DNA from: Deltaproteobacteria bacterium
GTDB lineage: Bacteria > Myxococcota_A > Polyangia > Polyangiales > Polyangiaceae
Assembly (NCBI GenBank): GCA_003235365.1
Contig: QJWJ01000491.1
Location: 1-58,953, forward strand
DNA: 58,953 nucleotides
Direction of reading: 5' to 3'
The position numbers and the translations under genes were made by a program. The notes under the pieces were generated by a model. It worked only from the letters and a program-made list of their open reading frames with translations, was not told where the DNA came from and did not search any database. This document shows positions 41,508-51,374 of the stretch, one piece after another (positions within the stretch are counted from its first letter, which is position 1; each line of letters opens with the position of its first letter).

Positions 41508-43325
41508 ATGAGTAAGTCCGAGCACGACAGTTCCGGCGCTCCCGGCACGGCGCAGACCTCCAAGGCAATGGCCGCCAACCAGATCCGCGGCATCGCTGGT
41601 GCCCCCGGCCTCGCCATCGGCGAGTTGTTGGTGTTGGGCAGTGAACGCAGGATCTCCTTGCGAACGATCGACGCATCAGACGTCCCCGTCGAGGTGGAGC
41701 GGTTCGAAAGCGCTGCTCAGCGCGCAACCAGCCAGTTGAAACAACTCATCGAGCGTTCGAATCTGTCGGTATCGGAGCGTTCGATCCTCGAAGCCTACGG
41801 CTTGATGATCAACGACCCGATGCTGCACGAACAAGTCAAAGCGTTCATCCAAGACCGCCGCGCCTGTGCAGAATGGGCGGTCGACGCGGTGGTGTCCCGT
41901 TTGGCGCACGGAGTACGGGGCGCCACGGATCGCTACCTGCGCGAGCGAAGTCGCGACATCGACGCCGTAGGCGAACTGCTGGGCGAAGCGCTGCGAAACC
42001 CAGCCGAGGAGCCGAACCCCTCGTCGAGAGAAGCGTGGGTATCCCACCCTGGCGTGCTCGTCGCGCAGCACCTTTCTCCGGCGCAAGCCGCAGCCCTCGA
42101 CGTCGCGAACGTCAAAGCCATCGTGATTGTCAACGGCACGGCCACGTCCCACACGGCCATCATCGCCCGAGCGCTCGGTCTGCCGGCGGTCGTGGGCTGC
42201 CGGCAAATCGTCGAGCGCAGCGTGGGCCACCGCGTGGCGGTCGTCGATGGCTTCAAGGGGATGGTCACACTGTCGCCGACGGCCGAGCAGCTCGAAGAGG
42301 CCGAGCAGCGCATTGCCAAGCGCAGCAAGGCGCTTTCACGCGCGCGCCCCAAGCCCGAGCAAGGTATCGCGCACACGCGCTGTGGTGCCGTGGTGCACCT
42401 GCTGGCGAACACGGAGTTCACCCACGAGGTCAAGTTGGCTCTGGCCGAAGGGGCAGGGGGGATCGGCCTGTTCCGCTCCGAGTTCTTGTGCACGTCGCGC
42501 CGAGCGTGCCCCGCCGAACAGGAGCAGTTCGAGATCTATCGATCGGTGTTGGAGCAGGCCAAGGGCTGTCCGGTCACGGTGCGCACCTTCGACCTGGGCG
42601 GCGACAAGGGGTTTACCACCCCCCAACACGCGATGAAGAATCCCGCGCTGGGGCGGCGCGGGATCCGCTGGGGGCTGGCGGAGCTGGAACCGTTCGAGGA
42701 CCAGCTCCGGGCCTTGTTGCGCGCGTCGGTTTACGGCCGCCTGCAGGTGATGCTGCCGATGGTCACGACCCTCAGCGAACTACGACAGGCCAAAGTCTTG
42801 TTCCAGCAGGCGCGTGCCCAACTCGAAGCGGACGGACACGCCGTCGCCGCCACATTGCCATTCGGTTGCATGATCGAGGTGCCGGCAGCGGCCATCATGG
42901 CGGACCAGCTCGCCCAGGAGGCCGACTTTCTCAGCATCGGCACCAACGATTTGGTGCAGTACACCTGCGCCGTCGACCGTGGCGATCCGATGCTCGCCGA
43001 CCTCAACCACCTGCTGCAACCGGCGGTCCTGCAGCTCATCCGCGGCGTGGCCGAGGCAGGACTGCGCAACGGCTGTCCCGTCTCGGTCTGCGGGGCGATG
43101 GCCAGCGACCCCCTGGCGGCGTTGGTGCTCGTGGGGCTCGGGGTGCGCAGCTTGAGCGTCGAGCCATCCGCGCTCCGACCGTTGCGGGAAGCACTCAGCC
43201 GCATCACGGTCGAGCAGGCGGCGGCCGCCGCGGAACTGGCATTGGGCGCGGGATGCGGCCCGGAAGCCGAACACCTCGCCGACTCCCACCTGCACAGCGC
43301 CGTGGGAGACCTCCTCGACTTTTGA
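41508..43325 (+). CDS. ptsI: Phosphoenolpyruvate-protein phosphotransferase (enzyme I)
   Basis: Enzyme I autophosphorylates from PEP and passes the phosphate to HPr. The active His215 lies in GTATSHTAIIARALGLPAVVG. The PEP-binding barrel shows LFRSEFLCTSR, FDLGGDKG, MIEVPAAAIMAD, SIGTNDLVQYTCAVDR and the catalytic Cys in PVSVCGAMASDP. There is no N-terminal GAF domain, so it is PtsI-like rather than PtsP. At 605 residues it is slightly long because of about 30 extra N-terminal residues. No sugar-specific EIIB or EIIC gene is nearby, which fits a regulatory PTS. Confidence 0.97.
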   Translation: MSKSEHDSSGAPGTAQTSKAMAANQIRGIAGAPGLAIGELLVLGSERRISLRTIDASDVPVEVERFESAAQRATSQLKQLIERSNLSVSERSILEAYGLMINDPMLHEQVKAFIQDRRACAEWAVDAVVSRLAHGVRGATDRYLRERSRDIDAVGELLGEALRNPAEEPNPSSREAWVSHPGVLVAQHLSPAQAAALDVANVKAIVIVNGTATSHTAIIARALGLPAVVGCRQIVERSVGHRVAVVDGFKGMVTLSPTAEQLEEAEQRIAKRSKALSRARPKPEQGIAHTRCGAVVHLLANTEFTHEVKLALAEGAGGIGLFRSEFLCTSRRACPAEQEQFEIYRSVLEQAKGCPVTVRTFDLGGDKGFTTPQHAMKNPALGRRGIRWGLAELEPFEDQLRALLRASVYGRLQVMLPMVTTLSELRQAKVLFQQARAQLEADGHAVAATLPFGCMIEVPAAAIMADQLAQEADFLSIGTNDLVQYTCAVDRGDPMLADLNHLLQPAVLQLIRGVAEAGLRNGCPVSVCGAMASDPLAALVLVGLGVRSLSVEPSALRPLREALSRITVEQAAAAAELALGAGCGPEAEHLADSHLHSAVGDLLDF

Positions 43326-43524
43326 CCGACCAAACGGCCGCAACATGGCCCTCGTTTCGCGTTTCGCATTCCTGGGCGCTAGGTGCTAATACCGCGCTCC
43401 ACTCCTTGCCCCGACGCAAGTCCCAGGGTCGGATCTTCGTCCAGCACGTTTGGCGGCGGATTCGTCAAAGACACCCTCGGAGTCGCACGTCGGGACATCC
43501 AATCAATCGACAAAGGGAAAATCC

Positions 43525-43794
43525 ATGCCGCTAGCACCTGGTGCAAAAACTGACGTCATCACCACCCATCGCTTGCACGAGACGGACACCGGTTCACCCG
43601 AGGTCCAGGTTGCTCTGTTGACCCAGCGCATCGCTCACCTGACCGAGCACTTTCAGACTCACAAGAAGGACCACCATTCACGTCGAGGGCTCCTGAAGCT
43701 GGTCAGCCAGCGCCGGCGCCTGCTGAACTACCTCAAGAAGAGCGATATCGAGCGGTACCGAGGCATTGTCGCCGCACTCAAGCTCCGCCGCTGA
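43525..43794 (+). CDS. rpsO: 30S ribosomal protein uS15
   Basis: This 89-residue uS15 binds the 16S rRNA central domain early in assembly. It has HETDTGSPEVQVALLTQRI, HLTEHFQTHKKDHHSRRGL and RRRLLNYLKKSDIERY, all diagnostic. AAGGGAAA upstream of ATG 43525 is the ribosome binding site; the frame further upstream is not part of the protein. A TGCTAATAC -10-like box at about 43383-43391 may belong to its promoter, giving a leader of roughly 130 bases in which autoregulation could act. pnp follows. Confidence 0.98.
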   Translation: MPLAPGAKTDVITTHRLHETDTGSPEVQVALLTQRIAHLTEHFQTHKKDHHSRRGLLKLVSQRRRLLNYLKKSDIERYRGIVAALKLRR

Positions 43795-43987
43795 TGCGGG
43801 GAGGAGGGGGGCACCAACTCAACCGTAGTCATCCAACGCTGGTGTGACTCGTATACTTCAACTTCGCTTCGTGTGCGCCACAGCGTATCGAACTGGTTGC
43901 GCATAGGAATCGAGGCTGAAGTCGTCGCACCAAGGTTGGCGTTAGGCCGCACGTAGCGGCACGAACGCGCCAAGGAGCGCATCATTC

Positions 43988-46261
43988 ATGTTTGTCAGAG
44001 AATCGATCGAGGTCGGAGGCAAGGCCCTCACCCTCGAAACAGGCCGGCTTGCCAAGCAGGCCGATGGCGCCATCCTCGTCACCTACGGCGACAGCGTCGT
44101 GTTGGTCACCGCCGTGTCGACCAGCGAACGTCCCGGGCTCGACTTCTTCCCGCTCACCTGTGAGTACGTGGAGAAGACTTACGCCGCGGGTCGCATCCCC
44201 GGTGGCTTCTTCAAACGAGAAGGCCGCCTACGGGATACCGAAACACTCACGGCCCGGCTCATGGATCGCCCCCTGCGACCCATGTTCCCCAAGGGGTACA
44301 AGAAGGACACGCAGATCATCGCCACGGTGATGAGCAGCGACGCCGAGAACCCCACAGACGTGCTGGCTCTGATCGGCGCCAGTGCCGCCCTGCACATCTC
44401 GGACATCCCTTGGGACGGTCCGGTCGTCGGGGTGCGCGTGGCACGCGTCGACGGCAGCTTCGTCGCGTACCCGACCTTCGCCCAAATCGAAGCCGCCGAC
44501 ATCGACCTGACGGTCGCGGCCACCAAGGACGCGATCGTGATGGTCGAAGGTGGCGCTGCCGAAGCGCTCGAGAGCGACATCATCGATGCCCTCGAATTTG
44601 CGCACCAAGAGGGTCAGGCAGTCATCGCACTGATCGAAAAACTGCGCGAAGCCGTGGGTCGCCCCAAGCGCGTGTTCAGCGTGCCGGAACTCGACGGCTC
44701 GATCAAAGAGCAGGTCAAAGGCCTGGTCGACGACGGTATCGCCAAGGCTTGCGTGATCAAGGCCAAGCACGCCCGCTACGACGCTTACGCCGAGGTCAAA
44801 GCCGGCATGGTCGAGAAGCTGTCGGCTTCGCTCGGCGAAGACAAGTGGAGCGAGGTCTCCAAGCTCGTGGGCGCAGAGTTCGAAAGCCGCAAGGCCGAAG
44901 TGGTGCGCACGATGGTGCTCGACACGGGCAGTCGCATCGACGGCCGCGACAGCAAGACCATTCGTCCGATCACGTGTGAACCGGGCCTGTTGCCGCGAAC
45001 ACACGGCTCGGCACTGTTCCAGCGCGGCGAAACGCAAGCCATCGTCACCTGCACGCTGGGCACGGCCACCGACGAGCAGAAGATCGACGGGCTCAACGGC
45101 GAGTCGTGGAAGCGCTTCATGCTCCACTACAACTTCCCCCCGTTCTGCACCGGTGAAACGAAGCCCTTGCGCGGCCCCGCACGTCGCGAAATCGGCCACG
45201 GCGCCTTGGCTGAACGCGCACTGGCACGCCTCATCCCCAAGCACGAAGAGTTCCCCTACACGGTGCGCATCGTCAGCGAAGTGCTCGAATCGAACGGCTC
45301 GAGCTCGATGGCGAGTGTGTGCGGCGGTACGCTGAGCCTGATGGATTGTGGCGTTCCGCTGGCGTCTCCGGTCGCTGGTATCGCGATGGGCATGATCAAA
45401 GAGGGGGACAAGTACGCCATCCTCAGTGACATCCTCGGCGACGAAGACCACTTGGGCGACATGGACTTCAAGGTCTGCGGCACGCAGAAGGGCGTCACTG
45501 CCATCCAGATGGACATCAAGATCAAGGGCCTGGCCCGCAGCTTGATGGAAGAGGCCCTCTCGCAGGCTCGCGAAGGTCGCTTGTGGATCCTCGACAAGAT
45601 GCTGGCGGTCCTGCCTTCGGCACGCGAACAGTTGAGCAAGTGGGCGCCCCGCATCGAGACGATCAAGGTCAAGCCGGAGCAAATCCGCGTGGTCATCGGC
45701 TCGGGTGGCAAGACCATCAAGGGCATCACCGACAAGACCGGTTGCAGTATCAACATCGACGATGACGGCACGGTCTCGGTGGCTTCACCGAACGCCGCCG
45801 CGGTCGAGCAGGCCATCAAGATCATCGAAGGGCTGCTCGAAGAGCCCGAGGTCGGCAAGGTCTACCAAGGGGTCGTGCGGCGGGTGGTCGATTTCGGCGC
45901 CTTCGTCGAGATCCTGCCCAACACCGAGGCGCTGTTGCACGTCTCCGAGTTCGCTCACGAGCGCACCGAGGACATGCACGAGGTGGCCAAGGAAGGCGAT
46001 GAGATGGAGGTCAAGGTGCTCAGCGTCGAGCGAGACGGCAAGATCCGTCTCAGCCGCCGCGCGTTGATCCCCGAGCCGCCCGAGGCCGCCGAACGCCGCG
46101 AGGCCCGTGAGCGCGAACGTGCGGAACGTGGCGAGCGCGGTGGAGACCGCGGCGACCGTCCGCGCCGCGGTGGCGGTAGCGGCGGTGGTGGTGGTGGTGG
46201 TGGTGGTGGTGAACGTCGACGCCGCTCCGGTGGTCGCGACAGCCGTCCGCGCCAGTCCTGA
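43988..46261 (+). CDS. pnp: Polyribonucleotide nucleotidyltransferase
   Basis: PNPase degrades RNA 3' to 5' phosphorolytically and is part of degradosome-like complexes. It has two RNase PH-like domains, a KH domain (IRVVIGSGGKTIKGITD) and an S1 domain (GVVRRVVDFGAFVEI, LLHVSEFAHERTEDM). After the S1 domain comes an Arg/Glu helix and then an RGG and polyglycine tail of about 55 residues encoded by a GGT run near 46180-46210, likely an RNA- or protein-binding tail. AAGGAG lies ten bases before ATG 43988. The rpsO-pnp order is the classical one. Confidence 0.98.
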   Translation: MFVRESIEVGGKALTLETGRLAKQADGAILVTYGDSVVLVTAVSTSERPGLDFFPLTCEYVEKTYAAGRIPGGFFKREGRLRDTETLTARLMDRPLRPMFPKGYKKDTQIIATVMSSDAENPTDVLALIGASAALHISDIPWDGPVVGVRVARVDGSFVAYPTFAQIEAADIDLTVAATKDAIVMVEGGAAEALESDIIDALEFAHQEGQAVIALIEKLREAVGRPKRVFSVPELDGSIKEQVKGLVDDGIAKACVIKAKHARYDAYAEVKAGMVEKLSASLGEDKWSEVSKLVGAEFESRKAEVVRTMVLDTGSRIDGRDSKTIRPITCEPGLLPRTHGSALFQRGETQAIVTCTLGTATDEQKIDGLNGESWKRFMLHYNFPPFCTGETKPLRGPARREIGHGALAERALARLIPKHEEFPYTVRIVSEVLESNGSSSMASVCGGTLSLMDCGVPLASPVAGIAMGMIKEGDKYAILSDILGDEDHLGDMDFKVCGTQKGVTAIQMDIKIKGLARSLMEEALSQAREGRLWILDKMLAVLPSAREQLSKWAPRIETIKVKPEQIRVVIGSGGKTIKGITDKTGCSINIDDDGTVSVASPNAAAVEQAIKIIEGLLEEPEVGKVYQGVVRRVVDFGAFVEILPNTEALLHVSEFAHERTEDMHEVAKEGDEMEVKVLSVERDGKIRLSRRALIPEPPEAAERREARERERAERGERGGDRGDRPRRGGGSGGGGGGGGGGERRRRSGGRDSRPRQS

Positions 46262-46279
46262 CCATCGCCGGCAGGCGTG

Positions 46280-46323
46280 AAAGCACGGTACTTCGGAAGA
46301 AGGGCCGTGCTTTCTTCGTTTTG
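46280..46323 (+). terminator. Rho-independent terminator after pnp
   Basis: The arms AAAGCACGG (46280-46288) and CCGTGCTTT (46305-46313) form a stable stem followed by CTTCGTTTT. It lies 18 bases after the pnp stop and may also serve the convergent larE gene. Confidence 0.85.
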
Positions 46324-46383
46324 TCTCGAGGCGCAGCGAATCACCGATCCACAAGGGCTCGCCAAGCGAGGCGCGAGAACGGC

Positions 46384-47295
46384 TCAACCGATGACCGGCA
46401 ACGAGCGGCCTTTGAGCACCTCGTTGTGTGAGCCGGTGCGGTAACCCGCAAGATCGACCGTGACGAAGCGAAAGCCCACTTCACGTCCCGCATCGACGAC
46501 GCGCTGTCGAAGTGGTTCGCTACACAGACGTGGCAGTTCGTCGGCGCCAACTTCGATCCGTGCGATTGTATCGTGCCAGCGCACGCGCACTTGACTCAGC
46601 CCCAGATCGCGCAGGATGGACTCCAAGCGCGCGATCTGGGAAAGCCGCTCGACGGTGACTTCAGTGCCGTAGGGAATGCGACTCGACAGACACGCCGAAG
46701 CGGGCTTGGCCCAGATGGTGATACCCATCAGTTTGGCGAGCTGGCGCACGCGCTCTTTGCCAATCCCCAGTTGCAGCAGCGGACTCGTGACCTGAGCGTT
46801 CGTCGCGGCTTGCAGACCCGGGCGGTAGTCCCCGAGATCGTCGGCGTTGGTGCCGTTGACGATCGCCGACAGCCCCCACTGCTCACGCTTGATCGCCGCG
46901 ATCTCGTACAGCTCCGTCTTGCAATGAAAGCAACGGTCGGGACCGTTGGCGACGTAGGCGGGCCGCTGCATCTCGTGGGAGTCGACCAGTTCGTGGCGCG
47001 CGCCGATCCTCGCCGCCACCTCACACGCGGCTTGCCGTTCTGCAGGCGCCAAACTCGGACTGACCGCCGTCATCCCCACGGCACGCGGTCCGAGCTGCTC
47101 GTGGGCCACCGCCAGCATCAGTGCGCTGTCGATCCCTCCAGAGTAGCAAACCAGAACGGATCCCAAAGCGCGCACGAACTGGCGCAGCTCGTCCAGGGCG
47201 GCGCTCACCTCTGCCGTCACTTCTGCCGACGGTGTCTCGCCCTGCAACGGCAGTCGGAGGCGGGGCGGTTGCTGGGAACTGGTGTCCACGGTCAC
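46384..47295 (-). CDS. larE: ATP-dependent sacrificial sulfur transferase LarE
   Basis: LarE-family PP-loop enzymes activate a pyridinium dinucleotide carboxylate with ATP and donate a cysteine sulfur to it, building the nickel-pincer cofactor of lactate racemase. The PP-loop LVCYSGGIDSALML, the CFHCKTELYE segment and the sacrificial cysteine in KPASACLSSRIPYG are present. larA, larB and larC are not in the window, so the protein may serve another thiolation reaction or genes encoded elsewhere. GTG 47295 is chosen for length; an upstream start at 47361 cannot be excluded and no ribosome binding site is clear. Confidence 0.9.
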   Translation of the reverse strand: MTVDTSSQQPPRLRLPLQGETPSAEVTAEVSAALDELRQFVRALGSVLVCYSGGIDSALMLAVAHEQLGPRAVGMTAVSPSLAPAERQAACEVAARIGARHELVDSHEMQRPAYVANGPDRCFHCKTELYEIAAIKREQWGLSAIVNGTNADDLGDYRPGLQAATNAQVTSPLLQLGIGKERVRQLAKLMGITIWAKPASACLSSRIPYGTEVTVERLSQIARLESILRDLGLSQVRVRWHDTIARIEVGADELPRLCSEPLRQRVVDAGREVGFRFVTVDLAGYRTGSHNEVLKGRSLPVIG

Positions 47296-47397
47296 TGGCG
47301 CAACATGGCCGAGCCGCGGGGGAGGTGCAAGTCTCGCGACGGGCAAACGGTCTACCCCCACCGCGGCAATCGTCGTTGCGTCTGGATCGGTCGGGGT

Positions 47398-48426
47398 TCA
47401 GAACCGCCCGTGGAGCGATACCCCACCGGGAGCAACACCGAGTTGGAGCGAATCCCTCGAGCTCCCGAAGTCACCACGCTCCGTCACCTCGTCGTCGTCG
47501 CCAGCAAGATCCCACAACAGCAGCCCCCCACCGGCGAGGAACAGCCCCGCTCCGCCGAAGATCAGCACGTTGGACACGACCGTGCGCTCCTCGACTCGCG
47601 CCTTCCACGCATCGAATTCCGTTGGGGACAACCCCTGGCACGGTGACTGGTGCTGACAGGCCTGTTCGAGCTCGTCCCTACGGATCTCTTTGAGCGAGTA
47701 GGCCACCGCGCCTCCGACGCCCGCTCCCAAACCTACCGCCGCGAGCGTGATGCCAGCGGGAAATACCCAAGATCCGTCGTCGTCGTCGTCGACGACGACT
47801 TCGTCGCGTCTCGGCGGCGGTGGCTCGACCGGCGGCGTCGGCTGCAGCGGTTCCAACGCCACGCGCAGTGATTGACGTTCCCCCCGCCGCATCAGTAGTT
47901 GCTCTCGCTCGCGCAAATAGCCGGCCTGAGCGAATTCGATGACGTGTTTTCCCGGATCGAGTTGGATCGCTTTGGAGACGCGCTCCGGCTCCACTTTCTC
48001 GTCATCGATTCGCACTTCGACCAGCCCGCGATGCTCGGTGGAGACGTCGAGCATCAAGGTCGGAACTTCTGGTGCTTCCTCGTCCAGGCGCCGCTGAGCG
48101 GCGCTGATGAACTGCTGCACCATGGGGTCGTCGGCTCCCGCGTTGTCTCGCAGCAGCTTCTGCCAGGTGGCAACCCCTTCGAGCATGCGCCCGGATCCGA
48201 CGAGCGCCTCACCGATGTAGAAGTAGTGAGGCGCATAGTCGAGTAGCGAATTGGCTTGGGTGAACATGCGCAGGCACGTCTCGTAATCGCTTTTTTGGCA
48301 CGCCTCGGCGCCGATCTCGGAAAGCGTCTTGAGACGCTCGATCTCTTCGTCGGTCAGCGCGTGCGCCATCGTAGTCGACGACGAAAGCACCAAAAAGGTC
48401 AACGAACCAACCCAGCGACGTAGCAC
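47398..48426 (-). CDS. Exported TPR/PEGA-domain protein with C-terminal membrane spans
   Basis: This 342-residue protein starts at GTG 48426 with a signal peptide ending TTMAHA. The N-terminal TPR-like part (about 25-115) holds CLRMFTQANSLLDYAPHYFYIGEALVGSG. A PEGA-like domain follows (VEVRIDDEKV, GKHVIEFAQAGY), then a Pro-rich linker, an Asp-run and two Gly-rich membrane spans (AGITLAAVGLGAGVGGAVAYS and IFGGAGLFLAGGGLLLWDL). This layout is very common in myxobacteria next to Ser/Thr kinases, and here it lies directly downstream of one. AGGAGG 13 bases before the GTG supports this start. Confidence 0.85.
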   Translation of the reverse strand: MLRRWVGSLTFLVLSSSTTMAHALTDEEIERLKTLSEIGAEACQKSDYETCLRMFTQANSLLDYAPHYFYIGEALVGSGRMLEGVATWQKLLRDNAGADDPMVQQFISAAQRRLDEEAPEVPTLMLDVSTEHRGLVEVRIDDEKVEPERVSKAIQLDPGKHVIEFAQAGYLREREQLLMRRGERQSLRVALEPLQPTPPVEPPPPRRDEVVVDDDDDGSWVFPAGITLAAVGLGAGVGGAVAYSLKEIRRDELEQACQHQSPCQGLSPTEFDAWKARVEERTVVSNVLIFGGAGLFLAGGGLLLWDLAGDDDEVTERGDFGSSRDSLQLGVAPGGVSLHGRF

Positions 48427-48532
48427 TCCAACAGCGCAACCTCCTGCGAAACTCGGACAACCGAAGCGACGGGACCTCGAACGCCCAGCACCGGTGGAGG
48501 ACGCGACGCCGTCGGGCGTGTCGCGTCGCTGA

Positions 48533-50173
<1,641 letters not shown>

Positions 50174-50356
50174 GTCCGGCAGGTGTCCGATGGCTCCGCG
50201 GGTTCGAGTGTGCTGAACGGCTGGCTCAGCCCCGATTGGGCAAGCATAGCGCGCACCTGCATTGGTTTGGGCTGTGTTCTTCCAGAGGAATGCACTCGCC
50301 ATGGCTATGACAGATTAAGACACCCCATTCCAACACACTGGTCATCTTTTCAGTAC

Positions 50357-50373
50357 CTGCTAAGGTGTTCAGC
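50357..50373 (+). promoter_or_regulatory. LexA-like box upstream of imuA
   Basis: CTGCTAAGGTGTTCAGC matches 15 of 17 positions of the consensus CTRHAMRYBYGTTCAGS, remembered for Myxococcus LexA. It ends one base before the imuA ATG and includes its AAGGTG ribosome binding site, so a bound repressor would block transcription. Confidence 0.55.
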
Positions 50374-50374
50374 A

Positions 50375-51358
50375 ATGTCAGCCACCGCACCTCTCCACCA
50401 CTTGCTCTCCCAAACAGCCTGGGGAGCCGCCAAACACCTGGGTTTGCCGAGTACGGCGCGTCCTCTCGGGGTTGCCAGCTTGGATGCAGCACTGCCGGAT
50501 GGTGGGTTGCCTCGTGGCCAAGTTATTGAAGTGGCAATTTCGGCAGGACTGGGATTCGCAACGACGTTGGGTCTGTTGGCCTGTCGTGCGGCTCAAGAAG
50601 AAGCACAGCTTTCGGGCGCCGATGCCTGGTGTGCCTTCGTCGACCCATCCGGCTCGTTGTTTGCGCCTGCGTTGCAAGAGGCTCGAGTCGATCCACAGCG
50701 TTTACTCGTCGTCCGCCCCGAGCTCGGTCACGACAGAACTGGCCCAGGGAAGACCAGCAAACGAAACAATCCGTCTTGGGGCACAGCGCAACTCGACGAA
50801 GACAGCGCCACCATCAGTCGAATTGCCGTCAAGTTGGCGGAGGCACGTTTGTTCTCGGTGCTCGTCATCGACATGGCCGGATTGGCCTGGTGTTCGCGCC
50901 CCGCTCAGAACGCCTCGCCCTTCAGACCCCCTTCCTTGTCCCAATGGGGCAAAACCGTGCGTCGCTTGTCCTTGGCCGTTTCCGGGACGGCAACGCAAGT
51001 CATTCTGCTCACCGATCGCTCGGCACGACGCAGCTTACCGCTTCCGGTAGGTTTACGGTTGGAGCTCCAGCGACGCAGCCGTGATCAGTTGCTCCTAACC
51101 GTAGCCAAAGAGAAGCACGGCCGGGTGCAGTCGCCTCGGCTCGTTTCCATGGCTCCCAATTCAGCAAGTCCCTTGGCTCGAGCCCAAAACCAACGCCATC
51201 TTCTCTCGGCGAAGCCTGCTGCGGTTGACGAGCTTCACACACTTGCAGCGATGGGCGGTGCATCGAAACGAGCGGTCAACGACAGCTCCACTCATTCTGC
51301 GTCTTCCCGCTCGACTTCTCCTCATTTGGGCTCTCATCTGTCGGTGGTCACGAACTGA
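50375..51358 (+). CDS. imuA: ImuA mutasome protein (RecA-like)
   Basis: ImuA (ImuA', also called SulA2 in some species) is the RecA-related partner of the ImuB-DnaE2 translesion complex. The 327-residue protein has LGVASLDAALPDGGLPRGQVIEV at the start of the RecA-like core. The P-loop position reads AISAGLGFATT and lacks the GKT lysine, so ATP binding is doubtful. A later VLVIDMAGLAW resembles a Walker B strand. The C-terminal 70 residues are Ser/Ala-rich and probably disordered. ATG 50375 has AAGGTG eight bases upstream. imuB starts 16 bases after its stop. Confidence 0.88.
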   Translation: MSATAPLHHLLSQTAWGAAKHLGLPSTARPLGVASLDAALPDGGLPRGQVIEVAISAGLGFATTLGLLACRAAQEEAQLSGADAWCAFVDPSGSLFAPALQEARVDPQRLLVVRPELGHDRTGPGKTSKRNNPSWGTAQLDEDSATISRIAVKLAEARLFSVLVIDMAGLAWCSRPAQNASPFRPPSLSQWGKTVRRLSLAVSGTATQVILLTDRSARRSLPLPVGLRLELQRRSRDQLLLTVAKEKHGRVQSPRLVSMAPNSASPLARAQNQRHLLSAKPAAVDELHTLAAMGGASKRAVNDSSTHSASSRSTSPHLGSHLSVVTN

Positions 51359-51374
51359 GCAAACGAAGCATGCC

